Program-made: the position numbers and the translations under genes
Source of the DNA: Myroides injenensis M09-0166
Lineage (GTDB): Bacteria; Bacteroidota; Bacteroidia; Flavobacteriales; Flavobacteriaceae
Reading direction: 5' to 3'
Assembly: GCF_000246945.1 (NCBI RefSeq)
Contig: NZ_BAEX01000004.1
Span: forward strand, 16,168-80,167
DNA length: 64,000 nucleotides
Shown here: positions 35,069 to 45,301 of the stretch, piece after piece
How the letters are laid out: each line of letters opens with the position of its first letter
Position numbering within the stretch: the stretch's first letter is position 1
Notes under the pieces: generated by a model
What the model was told of the DNA's origin: nothing
Database searches by the model: none
The model's input: the letters and a program-made list of their open reading frames with translations, nothing else

Positions 35069-36397
35069 CTATAAATTTGGGTTGTTTCGTTTAGCTTCTA
35101 ATGGGAAAGGTAGGGTATATCTTGGGTCATTTTGTTTTAAGATATATTCTTTATCTCCCAATTGGTGAACAATTTGTTTTTGATCTAATCGACGCAAGTC
35201 ATTCCATCGGTGACCTTCAAAAGCAAATTCTTTATATCGCTCTTCTAATATAAAAGCTAAGAATTGCTCTTGATTCAAACCAGTAAGCTTCTGTATAATA
35301 TTACTAGCAGCTTCTGGTTTGTATCGACTAACTATCAATTGTTCTAAAGTATTTTTTGCTTCGCTTAATTGGTTTAATTGAACTAAAGCTTCTGCTTTAT
35401 TCATATACAATTCAGCAGTTCTAAAACTTACTTTTGTATTTCCATCTCCTGTTTTAATTACTCTGTAGTTTTCACCATCTAGTTGAAATGACATTGAAAA
35501 TCTTAAGTCGTTCTCTTTATCAAATGCATTAATTAATTCACTTGATACATAGGTGATATTTCTTTCTTGAGTACTAAAAGCATCATCAAGTGCCATCATA
35601 TTTTCTACACCAGAATAATCTGTATATGCTATTTTAGAATCTTTGTTTAGATCTTGTAACGCACTTCTATAAGTCATCGCTTTTTCTGCACTCTCAATAG
35701 CAGCCTGGTAATTTTTTTGATAAAGATTAACTCTAGACTCTAATGCATAAACTGCAGGAATGGTAAAGTGATATTTTTCTTTGATATCAAAATTACTAAC
35801 CTTCAAATATTCCTTTGCAAGATTTAAGTCAGCGTGTATTTGATTGTATACTGCTTCTATTGTTGACTTAGGTCCCTTGTTTTCTATATCTAATTCATTT
35901 TGTAACACTATACCTAATTCTGTTTTAGCAGTATTAGTATCGTATGATTTAGCATATAAGTTTACTAACTCAAAATATGAATAGGCTCGTAAAGCATAAG
36001 CTTCCCCAATTAATTGATCTTTTTCATTTCCTGCTTCCATTGTTTTACCACCTTCCAGGATAGTGCTGTTAGCATAGAAAATAGAAGTATAAAATGCAGT
36101 ATAAGGGAATACTTTAGTTTGAGAGCTTGGTGCAAAGTCATTATAAATATAAATGTCTTTGATTCCTAAGAAAGCCTCATTATCAGTTTCCACAAATTTA
36201 ACTTCATCAGTTCGTAATGTCGTTAAAGATTTATGCTTAGGATATTGCACGTATCCACTTCTTAAGAACTTTTTGTAATCTTCTACAGTTTTAGGAATAA
36301 TTTTTCCTTCGGGTTCTATATCTAAATATTTGTCGCAACTAACTGTTGATAAACTCAACATTGTAACGCAACCTAATAATAAAAGTATTCTTTTCAT
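35069..36397 (-). CDS. SusD/RagB-family outer-membrane lipoprotein (locus 2)
   Basis: 442 residues. Lipobox with Cys21 (TVSCDKYLDIEPEGKI, a common SusD start). Helical body with KAEALVQLNQLSEAKNTLEQ and the C-terminal FILEERYKEFAFEGHRWNDLRR and YTLPFPLEAKRNNPN, typical for the family. Surface subunit of a SusC importer; 11 bp separate it from the susC stop. With a zinc protease directly upstream in the operon, a peptide ligand is likely (inference). Confidence 0.95.
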   Translation of the reverse strand: MKRILLLLGCVTMLSLSTVSCDKYLDIEPEGKIIPKTVEDYKKFLRSGYVQYPKHKSLTTLRTDEVKFVETDNEAFLGIKDIYIYNDFAPSSQTKVFPYTAFYTSIFYANSTILEGGKTMEAGNEKDQLIGEAYALRAYSYFELVNLYAKSYDTNTAKTELGIVLQNELDIENKGPKSTIEAVYNQIHADLNLAKEYLKVSNFDIKEKYHFTIPAVYALESRVNLYQKNYQAAIESAEKAMTYRSALQDLNKDSKIAYTDYSGVENMMALDDAFSTQERNITYVSSELINAFDKENDLRFSMSFQLDGENYRVIKTGDGNTKVSFRTAELYMNKAEALVQLNQLSEAKNTLEQLIVSRYKPEAASNIIQKLTGLNQEQFLAFILEERYKEFAFEGHRWNDLRRLDQKQIVHQLGDKEYILKQNDPRYTLPFPLEAKRNNPNL

Positions 36398-36408
36398 AAT
36401 GTTACAAA

Positions 36409-39400
36409 TTAGAAAGTTAAGTTTAATCCTAGTGAAACCGATTTTGAAATTGGTTGAGCATAGATATTTCCATAAGACTCTGGGTCAAAATAACCTTTGT
36501 AGCTAGTACCAAATACAAATAGGTTTTTAGCTTCTACTGTAATTCTTGCATTATCTAATTTTATTTTGCTCAATAGTGATTTTGGGAACGAATAACCTAA
36601 ACGAATACTACTAATTCTCATATAGCTTACATCTTTAGCCCAAATGTCTAAATAGTTATATCCATATCCGTTATCCCCAGAACCATACCATTTAGTTAAC
36701 ATCCAATTATCATTTCCAGCATAAGGATCAGCTCCAGTTATACCTGGTAATGTTCCATTAGTATTATTTGGAGACCAAACGTTTAGTATTTCTCTACTAT
36801 AATTCATTCCTGGGTCAATATCAGCAGATCTATATGATGGTCTTCTCATCACAGTTTGCTTTAAATTGAAAGCTGCTGATATAGTTAAATCAAAATTTTG
36901 AATTTTAAAGGTGTTAATAATACCTCCAGTAAATTTCGGATCAGCATCTCCTAAGTAAGAAAACAGTTTTCTACGTTCAGCTACTGATAATTTTGACTCA
37001 ACTAAATAACCAGGCAATTCATTTGCCCAAGGATCAATTAGGTCAAAGAATTCTACTCCTGTAACTTTTTCTCCATTTTTCCAGAAAAGGATATTCCCAT
37101 TGTCATCAAGTCCAGCTGTTTTAAAACCAAATACTGAATTTACTGGTTTACCTTCTCTAGATGGTAAGAATTCGTTGTCTTGTACTTGAATACGATCTAC
37201 ATTACTTTTATTTTTAGCAAAGTTGATTGTAGTAGTCCAGCTAAAGTCTTCTGTATTAATATTTCTTGTTGTCAAAGAGATTTCAAAACCTTTGTTTGTT
37301 ACTTGAGCCCAGTTCATATTAGTGAATTGGAAACCTGTTTCTAAAGGCAAAGCTCTTAATCCAATTAAATCTGTACTCTTACGATTATAAGCATCAAATT
37401 CTAAGGCTATACGATTGTTTAATACTCCTAAATCAAAACCTAAGTTAGTGTTTGTTGTTTTTTCCCATCTTAAAGTACCATTAGGAGGAGAAGTAATAAC
37501 AATAGTAGATTCTGTATTTCCAGGTAATATAGAAGTAGTACCATATTCTCCAATTAAAAATGGTGACGTTGTTCTATCTATATTTCCTTGTAAACCATAA
37601 GAAGCACGTAAACGTAGATTATTAATAAAATCAATATTCTCCATAAAGCTTTCTCCTGATACTAGCCAAGAACCTGATACTGCCCATAATGGTAAATATT
37701 TATATTTAGGATCTACACCAAATAAATTTGATCCGTCATAACGCACACTTCCAAAAATTGTATACTTACGATCATAAGTATAAGCAGCTGTTCCAAAGAA
37801 AGAAGCATAAGCATTTTCAGCTTTTGTCTTTCTATAAGTTTCATAAAGTTTCTGTCCAGACTCTGAACTACCAGCTGGGAAATTTATTTGTTTAGAAGTT
37901 AAAGTGTTTGGATCATAACCAAAACCTTTAGATTTTATTTGAGTACGATTTTCTCTTCTTAATTCCATACCTGCCATAAGATCTACTTCGTGTTTATCAT
38001 TAAAGATAGCATTGTAAGTAGCTTGTGTTTTCCAGTTGTATTGGAAATAGTCATCACTAAGATTCTCAATAATTCCACCATCAGGCAAGAAATATCTGAA
38101 TTTATCAGGACCAGTTACTGTGCTATCATAATATCTAGTATTCTCTCTAAATTTTCTAGTAGCATACGTTTCTTTCCCTAAGTATTTTTCAGTCTCATTT
38201 TTGTCAAATTGAAGCCCTAATTGAGAGGTAAATTTCAAATCATCTAATATTTGATATTCTATGTCAAATACTGCTTTTAATGATTTATTTGTCAATTCAT
38301 AACTTGTATTTTCTCTTTCTTCTAAAAAGTTGAAAGGAACATATCTGTTATCAGTACCTTGTATATCTCTGTCGTAAAAATAACTGCCATCCTCATTATA
38401 AATAATGTTATATGGATTTACATTTCTAGAATAGTTTGCAGGATTGGTATCTGAATTTGAATCCGTTGTAAAACTTTTCTTTTTAGATTGTGTACCAAAT
38501 AAGGCAGCACCTACTTTTAATTTATCGTTGATATAGTAATTGTTTTTTAAGGTAATATTGTAACGTTCGAATCCAGTTCCATAAGTTGTCCCTTGTTCGT
38601 CATAATACCCTAATGAGAAATAATAATCTGAGTTGTCATTACCACCAGACAAGCTTAAACCATATTGTTGGTTTACTGTAGCGCGATAAAGTTCTTTACC
38701 CCAATTAGTATTATTATTTCTTAATTTGTTTATGTTATCTTGAGTTGCTTGCGAAAGTGAGCTAAATCCACTATCTCTGTAAGAATTTAATTCACCTGAA
38801 GCATTTAAGATACGCATTATTTCACCTTTGTTCTGATACCCTGTCTGAAAATCATCTCTAGAAGCAAGCATTAACTCAAAGTCTACTTTCTCAGAAGAAT
38901 TCATTAAGTTAAGTTTTGAGAACTTAGGTCTTTCATTAATAAAGGTATTAGCAGTGAAATTAACTTTCATACTACCTTTTTTACCTTTTTTAGTTGTGAT
39001 TACAATTACTCCATTTGCTGCTCTTGCACCATAAATAGCAGTTGCAGAAGCGTCTTTTAGAATTGTAATATCTTGAATATCATCTGGGTTTAGTCCAGCG
39101 ATAGAAAAGTTTTGTAACTGATCAATATTCTCTCTATCGTTAAAATTAGGTACGTCATTACCTTCTAAAGGCATCCCATCAATAACCCATAGTGGATCCT
39201 GTGGACCATTTAAAGATGCTGTCCCACGTATTCTTATTTTAGCAGGACCTCCAGGTGCACCTGTTGGTGTGGTTACTGCTACACCAGCAATTTGACCAGC
39301 TAACATTTGATCAACACTAGCTACACCTACTTGATTAATATCTGCCATGCTAACTTGGTTAACAGAAGAAGTTAATTTTCTTTTCTCGATAGTTTGGTAA

Positions 39401-39768
39401 CCAGTGATGACTACTTCATTTAAGATGTTGTCATCTGTACCTAGGGTTACAACATAGTAATCTTTTGTCCCTAGAGTAACTAATTTTGATTCGTAGCCAA
39501 TAAAACTAATACGTAAGGCTTTTGTATTAGCAGGTACATCAAGTGTGAAATTCCCATCAAAGTCTGTCATTGTACCAATACTAGTACTTTCAATGATACC
39601 TTGCTGAGCTGTCTCATTAGATAATGTTTGTGTTTCAACGATTACAGAAGCACCAGGTAAGCCTAGTTTATCTGTAGCATCTTGAACAAGCCCGGTGATT
39701 GTTCTTTTCCCTTGGGCAAAACCAAAAGAAAAAGTTAGTAGGGCGAAGAGGAGAAATAATTTCTTCAT
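36409..39768 (-). CDS. SusC/RagA-family TonB-linked outer-membrane transporter (locus 2)
   Basis: 1119 residues: signal peptide (ends GFAQ), CarboxypepD_reg-like domain (~22-115) including an insert with TQTLSNETAQQG, plug domain with ITILKDASATAIYGARAANG near residue 240, and barrel ending in a C-terminal Phe (LGLNLTF). Full family length. The barrel region EGKPVNSVFGFKTAGLDDNG is typical. Located between the zinc protease gene (31 bp upstream) and susD. Energy from the ExbB/ExbD/TonB complex at 24-27 kb. Confidence 0.96.
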   Translation of the reverse strand: MKKLFLLFALLTFSFGFAQGKRTITGLVQDATDKLGLPGASVIVETQTLSNETAQQGIIESTSIGTMTDFDGNFTLDVPANTKALRISFIGYESKLVTLGTKDYYVVTLGTDDNILNEVVITGYQTIEKRKLTSSVNQVSMADINQVGVASVDQMLAGQIAGVAVTTPTGAPGGPAKIRIRGTASLNGPQDPLWVIDGMPLEGNDVPNFNDRENIDQLQNFSIAGLNPDDIQDITILKDASATAIYGARAANGVIVITTKKGKKGSMKVNFTANTFINERPKFSKLNLMNSSEKVDFELMLASRDDFQTGYQNKGEIMRILNASGELNSYRDSGFSSLSQATQDNINKLRNNNTNWGKELYRATVNQQYGLSLSGGNDNSDYYFSLGYYDEQGTTYGTGFERYNITLKNNYYINDKLKVGAALFGTQSKKKSFTTDSNSDTNPANYSRNVNPYNIIYNEDGSYFYDRDIQGTDNRYVPFNFLEERENTSYELTNKSLKAVFDIEYQILDDLKFTSQLGLQFDKNETEKYLGKETYATRKFRENTRYYDSTVTGPDKFRYFLPDGGIIENLSDDYFQYNWKTQATYNAIFNDKHEVDLMAGMELRRENRTQIKSKGFGYDPNTLTSKQINFPAGSSESGQKLYETYRKTKAENAYASFFGTAAYTYDRKYTIFGSVRYDGSNLFGVDPKYKYLPLWAVSGSWLVSGESFMENIDFINNLRLRASYGLQGNIDRTTSPFLIGEYGTTSILPGNTESTIVITSPPNGTLRWEKTTNTNLGFDLGVLNNRIALEFDAYNRKSTDLIGLRALPLETGFQFTNMNWAQVTNKGFEISLTTRNINTEDFSWTTTINFAKNKSNVDRIQVQDNEFLPSREGKPVNSVFGFKTAGLDDNGNILFWKNGEKVTGVEFFDLIDPWANELPGYLVESKLSVAERRKLFSYLGDADPKFTGGIINTFKIQNFDLTISAAFNLKQTVMRRPSYRSADIDPGMNYSREILNVWSPNNTNGTLPGITGADPYAGNDNWMLTKWYGSGDNGYGYNYLDIWAKDVSYMRISSIRLGYSFPKSLLSKIKLDNARITVEAKNLFVFGTSYKGYFDPESYGNIYAQPISKSVSLGLNLTF

Positions 39769-39799
39769 TGTTTCAATTAATTGTGGGGTTAGGGTATCT

Positions 39800-42394
39800 C
39801 TATAGACTTAGCGCCTCGTCAATTCTATTGATTATATCAACATAATGAGCTTTAGTCGCCGCATCACCTGTATTTTTCTTTTTAGTAAGTAAAGTTTTTA
39901 TATTCATTAACTCTCCTTTTTTATATGACGTCACTTCAGAAACTCTTTTCATTACTGTAAAGCTGATGTTTCTTAAATTATTATCTTCTTCAATGTGGTT
40001 ACACAAAGTAGGAAGTTGTAAATTATGAGTTGTCATTAAGAGACTTTTCTTACTTGTTTTTTCAAATAATTTATTCACATCGATAATTAATGCATCTACA
40101 TAATTCTTTTGCGTCATTCTTTGCAAAATAGATAGAGATTTGCCTTTTCTTGTTGCAGCAAAAATCTCACCATTGAGCATAGTAAACAAATCATTTATTG
40201 TAAATTTTTTAACATTATTTGTTTCTACTGCAATTACTTCATCTTCAAGAAGACGTAATAAGCGTTCATCCATTAATGTATAATACAAAGTAGTGTATTG
40301 TAATTCTCTAGCTAATGAATATGGTGAGTATTCATATGGACCTACAGGAGAGTCTTTTAAGCCGTAAGTTTTATCTATAACTTCATTAAAAAATAACCAT
40401 GTTGGAATATTTAATGCATTGTCAATTAAATATTCAACCGCTCTTTTTTGAGTTTCATATGGGACAGATTCATAGGCTTTTTTGTTGTTTCCGTAAACCG
40501 TATGATTTAAATAAATCCCTCCAATATTAGATAGAACATGTTGGTTATACATTTGCCATTGACCAACAGCTCCCATGTATAATTTACCAGCTTCATAATA
40601 ATTCTCTCCTTCGTCGTATGTCCAAGGAATAATATTATCTACAACTATTTTTAAATTTTTAAGACCATACTCGCTTGCTTTCATTGCATCGTCACCTAAA
40701 TCTTCTGATTGTGATCTTGGGTCAACAATATTTAAGAAACTTTGTTGCTCTCCATAGAAATACATAGGATCATCTTGATGATCTTCAATCATTTTTCGCA
40801 ATGCTTTCTTCTCAGTTTCTTGGTCAGGATACCAGCGGTAACCCCATTCAATAGCGTATTTATCATAAATACCTATTTTAGGTGTAATTGCTGTTACTCC
40901 ATCTTCTGGTTGAGCAACATAGTTATAACGTGCATAATCCATGATAGATGGTGCAGTTCCTCCCATTTTATCAGTAAAGTCTTTTGAACGTAGTGAATCA
41001 ACTGGGAATGCAAATGAAGCTCCCATATTGTGTTTTAATCCAAAAGTATGTCCTACTTCATGTGATGATACAAAACGAATAGCTTCACCCATGTGCTCAT
41101 CAGTAAACTTATTTGCTCTAGCTTTTGGATCAATAGGACCTGTTTGAATTCTCATCCAGCTGTGTACAGAAGTCATTACATTATGCCACCAGATGATATC
41201 TGATTCTAATATTTCACCACTTCTTGGATCCATAACTGATGGTCCCATAGCATTTGATTTTGGCGATGCAGCATAAGTAATTACTGAATATCTAACATCA
41301 TCAATATCAAAATCTTTATCGTCTTCCGTAGGTTCTTTTGCAATAATAGCATTTTTAAAACCTGCTTGTTCAAATGCAACTTGCCAATCGTGAACACCTG
41401 CAATTATTTTTTTTCTCCATTGTGGGGGAGTAGCAGGGTCGATATAATAGACAATAGGTTTCTTTGGTTCTACTAATTCTCCGCGAAGATACTTATCGAT
41501 ATCTTCTTCTTTTGGTTCCATGCGCCATTTTGTGATATACTCACGCTCTTCCATTTTGTGTTGAGCATCGCTAAAGAACCAACTCTTTTCAGTAAAGAAT
41601 CCAACTCTTTTATCTGCAATTCTTGGTTGCATAGGCTCTTTAGAAAGCAATACAATATTGGTAGTGACTCCCAAAGAAACTGGCATATCTCCCGTACCTT
41701 CATTTACACTTGTTGTAAGTAAAGACTTTACAACAATATTCTCAGGGAAAGTTTTAATCCCTTCAATAAAAGATAAATTTGTTTTTATAGAAGTAGGAAG
41801 ACCTAATCCAGTAAGTACATCATTAAAGCTTTTTTGATTTCCATCAAATACTTTATTTACCTTGATTACTGTAGCTGTTGAATCTGGGGATTGAGCTTCA
41901 ATATCAAATACTTCTAATACTGATTCTATAAAGTTGTTTTTTACTGATTCAGTAATTGCATCTTCTTTAGGAGAAGTTACACGAACAGTTTGAGTTTTAA
42001 CCCAAACTTTATTTGCTAATGTGTCTTTGTGAAATGTAATTAATTTATTTTCATAATTCATTCCTTTGTTAGCACCAGCATCGTTTACTTCTAATGGTAC
42101 TTGGGATAGTTTGTTTACAATTAAAAACTCACGTGTTAATAAGCTATCAGGAATTTCAAAATACATATCCGTTTTAACTTGGATAGTATTAAACATTCCT
42201 TTTTTATAAACTCCTTTTTTTAGTAATTCAGCATAGTTGTTTTTTTTGCTGTCAGTAGAGTCTTTTTCTTTTGTAACTTCTTTACTTGTCTTAGCGCTTG
42301 TTTTTTTCTTTATTGCATAGGTTGGGGTAGCCTGTAAAATGCAACAAGATAATAGTAATGCGCTAATACTTAGTTTAACCGTGTCTTTAATCAT
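39800..42394 (-). CDS. Zinc-dependent metalloprotease, metzincin type (DUF5117/DUF5118-like)
   Basis: 864 residues with a signal peptide (ends near residue 27). Catalytic motif HEVGHTFGLKH at residues 445-455 fits HExxHxxGxxH, and SIMDYARYN downstream provides the Met-turn. The long N-terminal part with the segment FNTIQVKTDMYFEIPDSLL and the region up to the catalytic domain correspond, as I recall, to DUF5118 and DUF5117. Exported; it probably cuts proteins or peptides for uptake by the adjacent SusCD pair. First gene of the operon after the histidine kinase (111 bp gap). Confidence 0.92.
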   Translation of the reverse strand: MIKDTVKLSISALLLSCCILQATPTYAIKKKTSAKTSKEVTKEKDSTDSKKNNYAELLKKGVYKKGMFNTIQVKTDMYFEIPDSLLTREFLIVNKLSQVPLEVNDAGANKGMNYENKLITFHKDTLANKVWVKTQTVRVTSPKEDAITESVKNNFIESVLEVFDIEAQSPDSTATVIKVNKVFDGNQKSFNDVLTGLGLPTSIKTNLSFIEGIKTFPENIVVKSLLTTSVNEGTGDMPVSLGVTTNIVLLSKEPMQPRIADKRVGFFTEKSWFFSDAQHKMEEREYITKWRMEPKEEDIDKYLRGELVEPKKPIVYYIDPATPPQWRKKIIAGVHDWQVAFEQAGFKNAIIAKEPTEDDKDFDIDDVRYSVITYAASPKSNAMGPSVMDPRSGEILESDIIWWHNVMTSVHSWMRIQTGPIDPKARANKFTDEHMGEAIRFVSSHEVGHTFGLKHNMGASFAFPVDSLRSKDFTDKMGGTAPSIMDYARYNYVAQPEDGVTAITPKIGIYDKYAIEWGYRWYPDQETEKKALRKMIEDHQDDPMYFYGEQQSFLNIVDPRSQSEDLGDDAMKASEYGLKNLKIVVDNIIPWTYDEGENYYEAGKLYMGAVGQWQMYNQHVLSNIGGIYLNHTVYGNNKKAYESVPYETQKRAVEYLIDNALNIPTWLFFNEVIDKTYGLKDSPVGPYEYSPYSLARELQYTTLYYTLMDERLLRLLEDEVIAVETNNVKKFTINDLFTMLNGEIFAATRKGKSLSILQRMTQKNYVDALIIDVNKLFEKTSKKSLLMTTHNLQLPTLCNHIEEDNNLRNISFTVMKRVSEVTSYKKGELMNIKTLLTKKKNTGDAATKAHYVDIINRIDEALSL

Positions 42395-42505
42395 TCCAAT
42401 GTTAAGTTATCGTTAAGAGCCTAAAACTATGATTCTTAACTATAACCAAGAAATTTTTTGGAGTGAGTGGATAGAATAGGGGAGTGAATGGATAATTTTA
42501 ACATT

Positions 42506-44053
42506 TTAGAGATAAGGCAGTATACAAGTAAACGTTGCATCATCTTGTATTGTTTTAAATTTATCACATCCATAATAATTATAGATTGATTTTAAATATT
42601 TTAGACCAAAGAGCTCACTATTGGTCTTAATGTTTTTCGGTTGGTAATTATTGATTACTGTAACTTGATTTTCTTCTATAATAACTTGAACTAATAGCGG
42701 GTTCTCTATCGTTGCAATATTATGTTTTAGGGCATTTTCAACTGTTATTTGTAAAGCTAAAAAAGGAATCCTTCTGTGATGTTTAGTTTGTCGTTTATCA
42801 ATTAAATCGAAGTGCAATTCTTGTTTGAATCGTATCTGCTGTAAAGTAATAAATTGCTTAATAAAACTTATTTCCTCATTTACATCCACGATATTATCTG
42901 CAGGTGGCGTAATTAAGTAACGGTATGTTTTGCTTAAATTAAGTGTGAATTTCTGCGCTATTTTTCTATCTAAATCAATTAACATATAAAGTGAGTTTAA
43001 TGAATTAAAAAGAAAATGTGGGTTGATCTGATTTTTTAATTGTTGCAGTTGTATTTGTGCATATTCTTTACTTATTTTTTCATTTTCTACAGCTAATAAT
43101 TCTTTCTCCTTATATGCTTTTTTGTTCAAAGTATTAAATAAATAGATTAGTAAAAATATTAATGAAATGGTTACTACAAATATTAAAGAGGTGTTCTTTT
43201 TTATAGGAGCAGTATTTTCATCTGTATTTACTTTAGGGAAATTGATTGCTATATAACCATCAAAGTTTTCAGAATTAAATGTATGAACATATCTAAAAAT
43301 ATCAATATTTATATATTCAGAGGTAACGATCGGCGGGTTTTTAAAATTAGTAGGTGATATTGTATCCTTTGGAGTCAAATTGTTTTCTCTAAAAAGGTTT
43401 TTTCCAATAAACGCTACTTCGGGATGGTAAATGCACAATCCTTCTCTCGTAAAAATATAAGCATAGTTAGCGGTAGTATCATCTATGAGAGTTAGATATT
43501 TATGAAATGAATTCATATCAATTGTAATTCCATAAATAATTTTATCACCAGACGGAAGTGTTTGATTATGATTAATTATCCAGTAATATATACCATGTAT
43601 ATTTATAAAATGATTAGACTGAGAAAAGAATAGATCAGAATCTAACTTCTGTAAATAGAAATTATCTTTTTCATTAATCGGCTGTTTTCCTAAGTAATAA
43701 TCTTTAATATCATTTTTGTCATTAAGTACGATATACCAGTTTAAATCAATAATGTTACCGTGGTTATATACGTCATTAAGTACCTCAAATTTTAGTGGTA
43801 GTAAATTTAGTGGAGTAGAAGATATAATAGAATCTAAAGATGCTATATGATCATCTAGTTTTTTAAATTCTAATTCTAAAGAATGGAGTTTTTGATTAAA
43901 ATTTTTATTGGTTATGTATTTATAAGTTTCAATGTTATTTTTATTAATAGCAGAACTAAGAATATAGAGTGCAATAATAGTAATCGCAATAATAGCAATT
44001 CCAATAAACGTAAAAGCTTTACGAGAAATAAAAATTTTAGAATTAGGACTCAA
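42506..44053 (-). CDS. LytS/YehU-type sensor histidine kinase with periplasmic Cache domain
   Basis: 515 residues: membrane helix ~12-34, periplasmic region ~35-285 that looks like a dCache sensor (YAYIFTREGLCIYHPEVAFIGKNLF), membrane helix ~290-307, then the His_kinase (PF06580-type) domain with NQINPHFLFNSLNSLYML (phosphoacceptor His346) and the N box VENALKHNI. The ATPase lobe appears short, normal for this family. Such kinases phosphorylate LytTR regulators; the only one seen is at 33108-33872. It starts 14 bp after the NamZ-like stop and is followed by the protease-SusCD genes on the same strand. Confidence 0.93.
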   Translation of the reverse strand: MSPNSKIFISRKAFTFIGIAIIAITIIALYILSSAINKNNIETYKYITNKNFNQKLHSLELEFKKLDDHIASLDSIISSTPLNLLPLKFEVLNDVYNHGNIIDLNWYIVLNDKNDIKDYYLGKQPINEKDNFYLQKLDSDLFFSQSNHFINIHGIYYWIINHNQTLPSGDKIIYGITIDMNSFHKYLTLIDDTTANYAYIFTREGLCIYHPEVAFIGKNLFRENNLTPKDTISPTNFKNPPIVTSEYINIDIFRYVHTFNSENFDGYIAINFPKVNTDENTAPIKKNTSLIFVVTISLIFLLIYLFNTLNKKAYKEKELLAVENEKISKEYAQIQLQQLKNQINPHFLFNSLNSLYMLIDLDRKIAQKFTLNLSKTYRYLITPPADNIVDVNEEISFIKQFITLQQIRFKQELHFDLIDKRQTKHHRRIPFLALQITVENALKHNIATIENPLLVQVIIEENQVTVINNYQPKNIKTNSELFGLKYLKSIYNYYGCDKFKTIQDDATFTCILPYL

Positions 44054-44067
44054 AATATAGTTGACTA

Positions 44068-45279
44068 TTAATTATAAATTAGATAAGGTTTACGCAATGT
44101 TTTGAAATCAGATATTCCTTCCACCCAGCTTTTTCTAATTTCTTTTTCTGATTTATTAGCTAATATTTGTGCTTTTAGTTCTGGTGTTCCTGCTAATTTT
44201 ATAAAAAAGTTATTAAAGAATTTCTCTTTATTAGAACTGTTTTTGTAAGCTTTTAGTAGCCATTTTATTTCAAGCTTTTCGACATCTTCTTGTGTACTTA
44301 AATTTTCACCATAACAAAGCTTTCCCTTATTCATAGGGTCTTTTGCACCAGCGTTTGGCTGTGGGGTAAAACTAAAAGGCATATTAGTTAAATAAGGCGA
44401 ACCATATACTTGAAATTGTAGGTCTGTACCTCTTCCTGAACTTACATTAGTACCTTCAAAAAAGCATAAGCTAGCATATAGATTTACTGATTTATCATTA
44501 GGTAAATTTGGAGAGGGTGGTATAGGTAAAGAATAATGAGATGCTCGATTATAATTTAAATTAGGAACAACAGTTAATTTACATTGTATTCCATTTTTTA
44601 GCCATTTCTCACCATTAATCATTTTGGCATATTCTCCTATAGTCATTCCATGCATCGCTGGTATTTCATGCATGCCTACAAAGCTTGTATTCTCTTTTTT
44701 TAAGGTAGGACCGTCAATGATATTGATATTAGGATTAGGACGATCAAGCACAATTACTGGAATATTCTGTTCCGCACATGCTTCCATTAGATAGTGTAAA
44801 GACGATATATAAGTATAGAATCTTGCTCCTACATCTTGTAAATCAAATAGCATTATATCTATTCCTTCAAGTTGCTTTTCCGAAGGCTTTTTACTATTGC
44901 CATAAAGAGAGATAATAGGAAGCCCAGTTTTTACATCTTTACCGTCTTTTATTAATTCACCGGCATCTGCTGTACCTCTAAAACCATGTTCGGGTGCATA
45001 TATTTTTTTTATTTTTATTCCTTGGTTAAGTAGACAATCTACGATAGATAAGTCATAATTATCGTTATCTAAGTTAGATCGTACTGCTCCCGTTTGATTC
45101 GTTAATATGCCTATATTTTTCCCATTTAATAAATATATATATGCATCAAAGTTTTCTGCACCTACAATTATTTTAGTTTCTATTTTACCCTTAGAAAGAC
45201 TATTGTTATTAGCTAGAATATTAAAATTTAGCATAAATAGCCATGCGCTTACTAAGAATAAAAATGTATTTTTGAACAT
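44068..45279 (-). CDS. namZ: NamZ-like exo-beta-N-acetylmuramidase (DUF1343)
   Basis: 403 residues from the ATG complement at 45277-45279, which gives a signal peptide (MFKNTFLFLVSAWLFMLNF). Longer in-frame starts would run into the divergent permease gene. Family features: ILTNQTGAV, YAPEHGFRGTADAGE, FDLQDVGARFYTYISSLHY, LDRPNPN, and FFEGTNVSSGRGTD. DUF1343 enzymes (NamZ of Bacillus, reported in related oral Bacteroidota as part of muropeptide use) release N-acetylmuramic acid from the non-reducing end of peptidoglycan fragments. Next gene is the sensor kinase after 14 bp. Confidence 0.88.
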   Translation of the reverse strand: MFKNTFLFLVSAWLFMLNFNILANNNSLSKGKIETKIIVGAENFDAYIYLLNGKNIGILTNQTGAVRSNLDNDNYDLSIVDCLLNQGIKIKKIYAPEHGFRGTADAGELIKDGKDVKTGLPIISLYGNSKKPSEKQLEGIDIMLFDLQDVGARFYTYISSLHYLMEACAEQNIPVIVLDRPNPNINIIDGPTLKKENTSFVGMHEIPAMHGMTIGEYAKMINGEKWLKNGIQCKLTVVPNLNYNRASHYSLPIPPSPNLPNDKSVNLYASLCFFEGTNVSSGRGTDLQFQVYGSPYLTNMPFSFTPQPNAGAKDPMNKGKLCYGENLSTQEDVEKLEIKWLLKAYKNSSNKEKFFNNFFIKLAGTPELKAQILANKSEKEIRKSWVEGISDFKTLRKPYLIYN

Positions 45280-45301
45280 TGAACTAGAGATCATATTTAC
45301 T

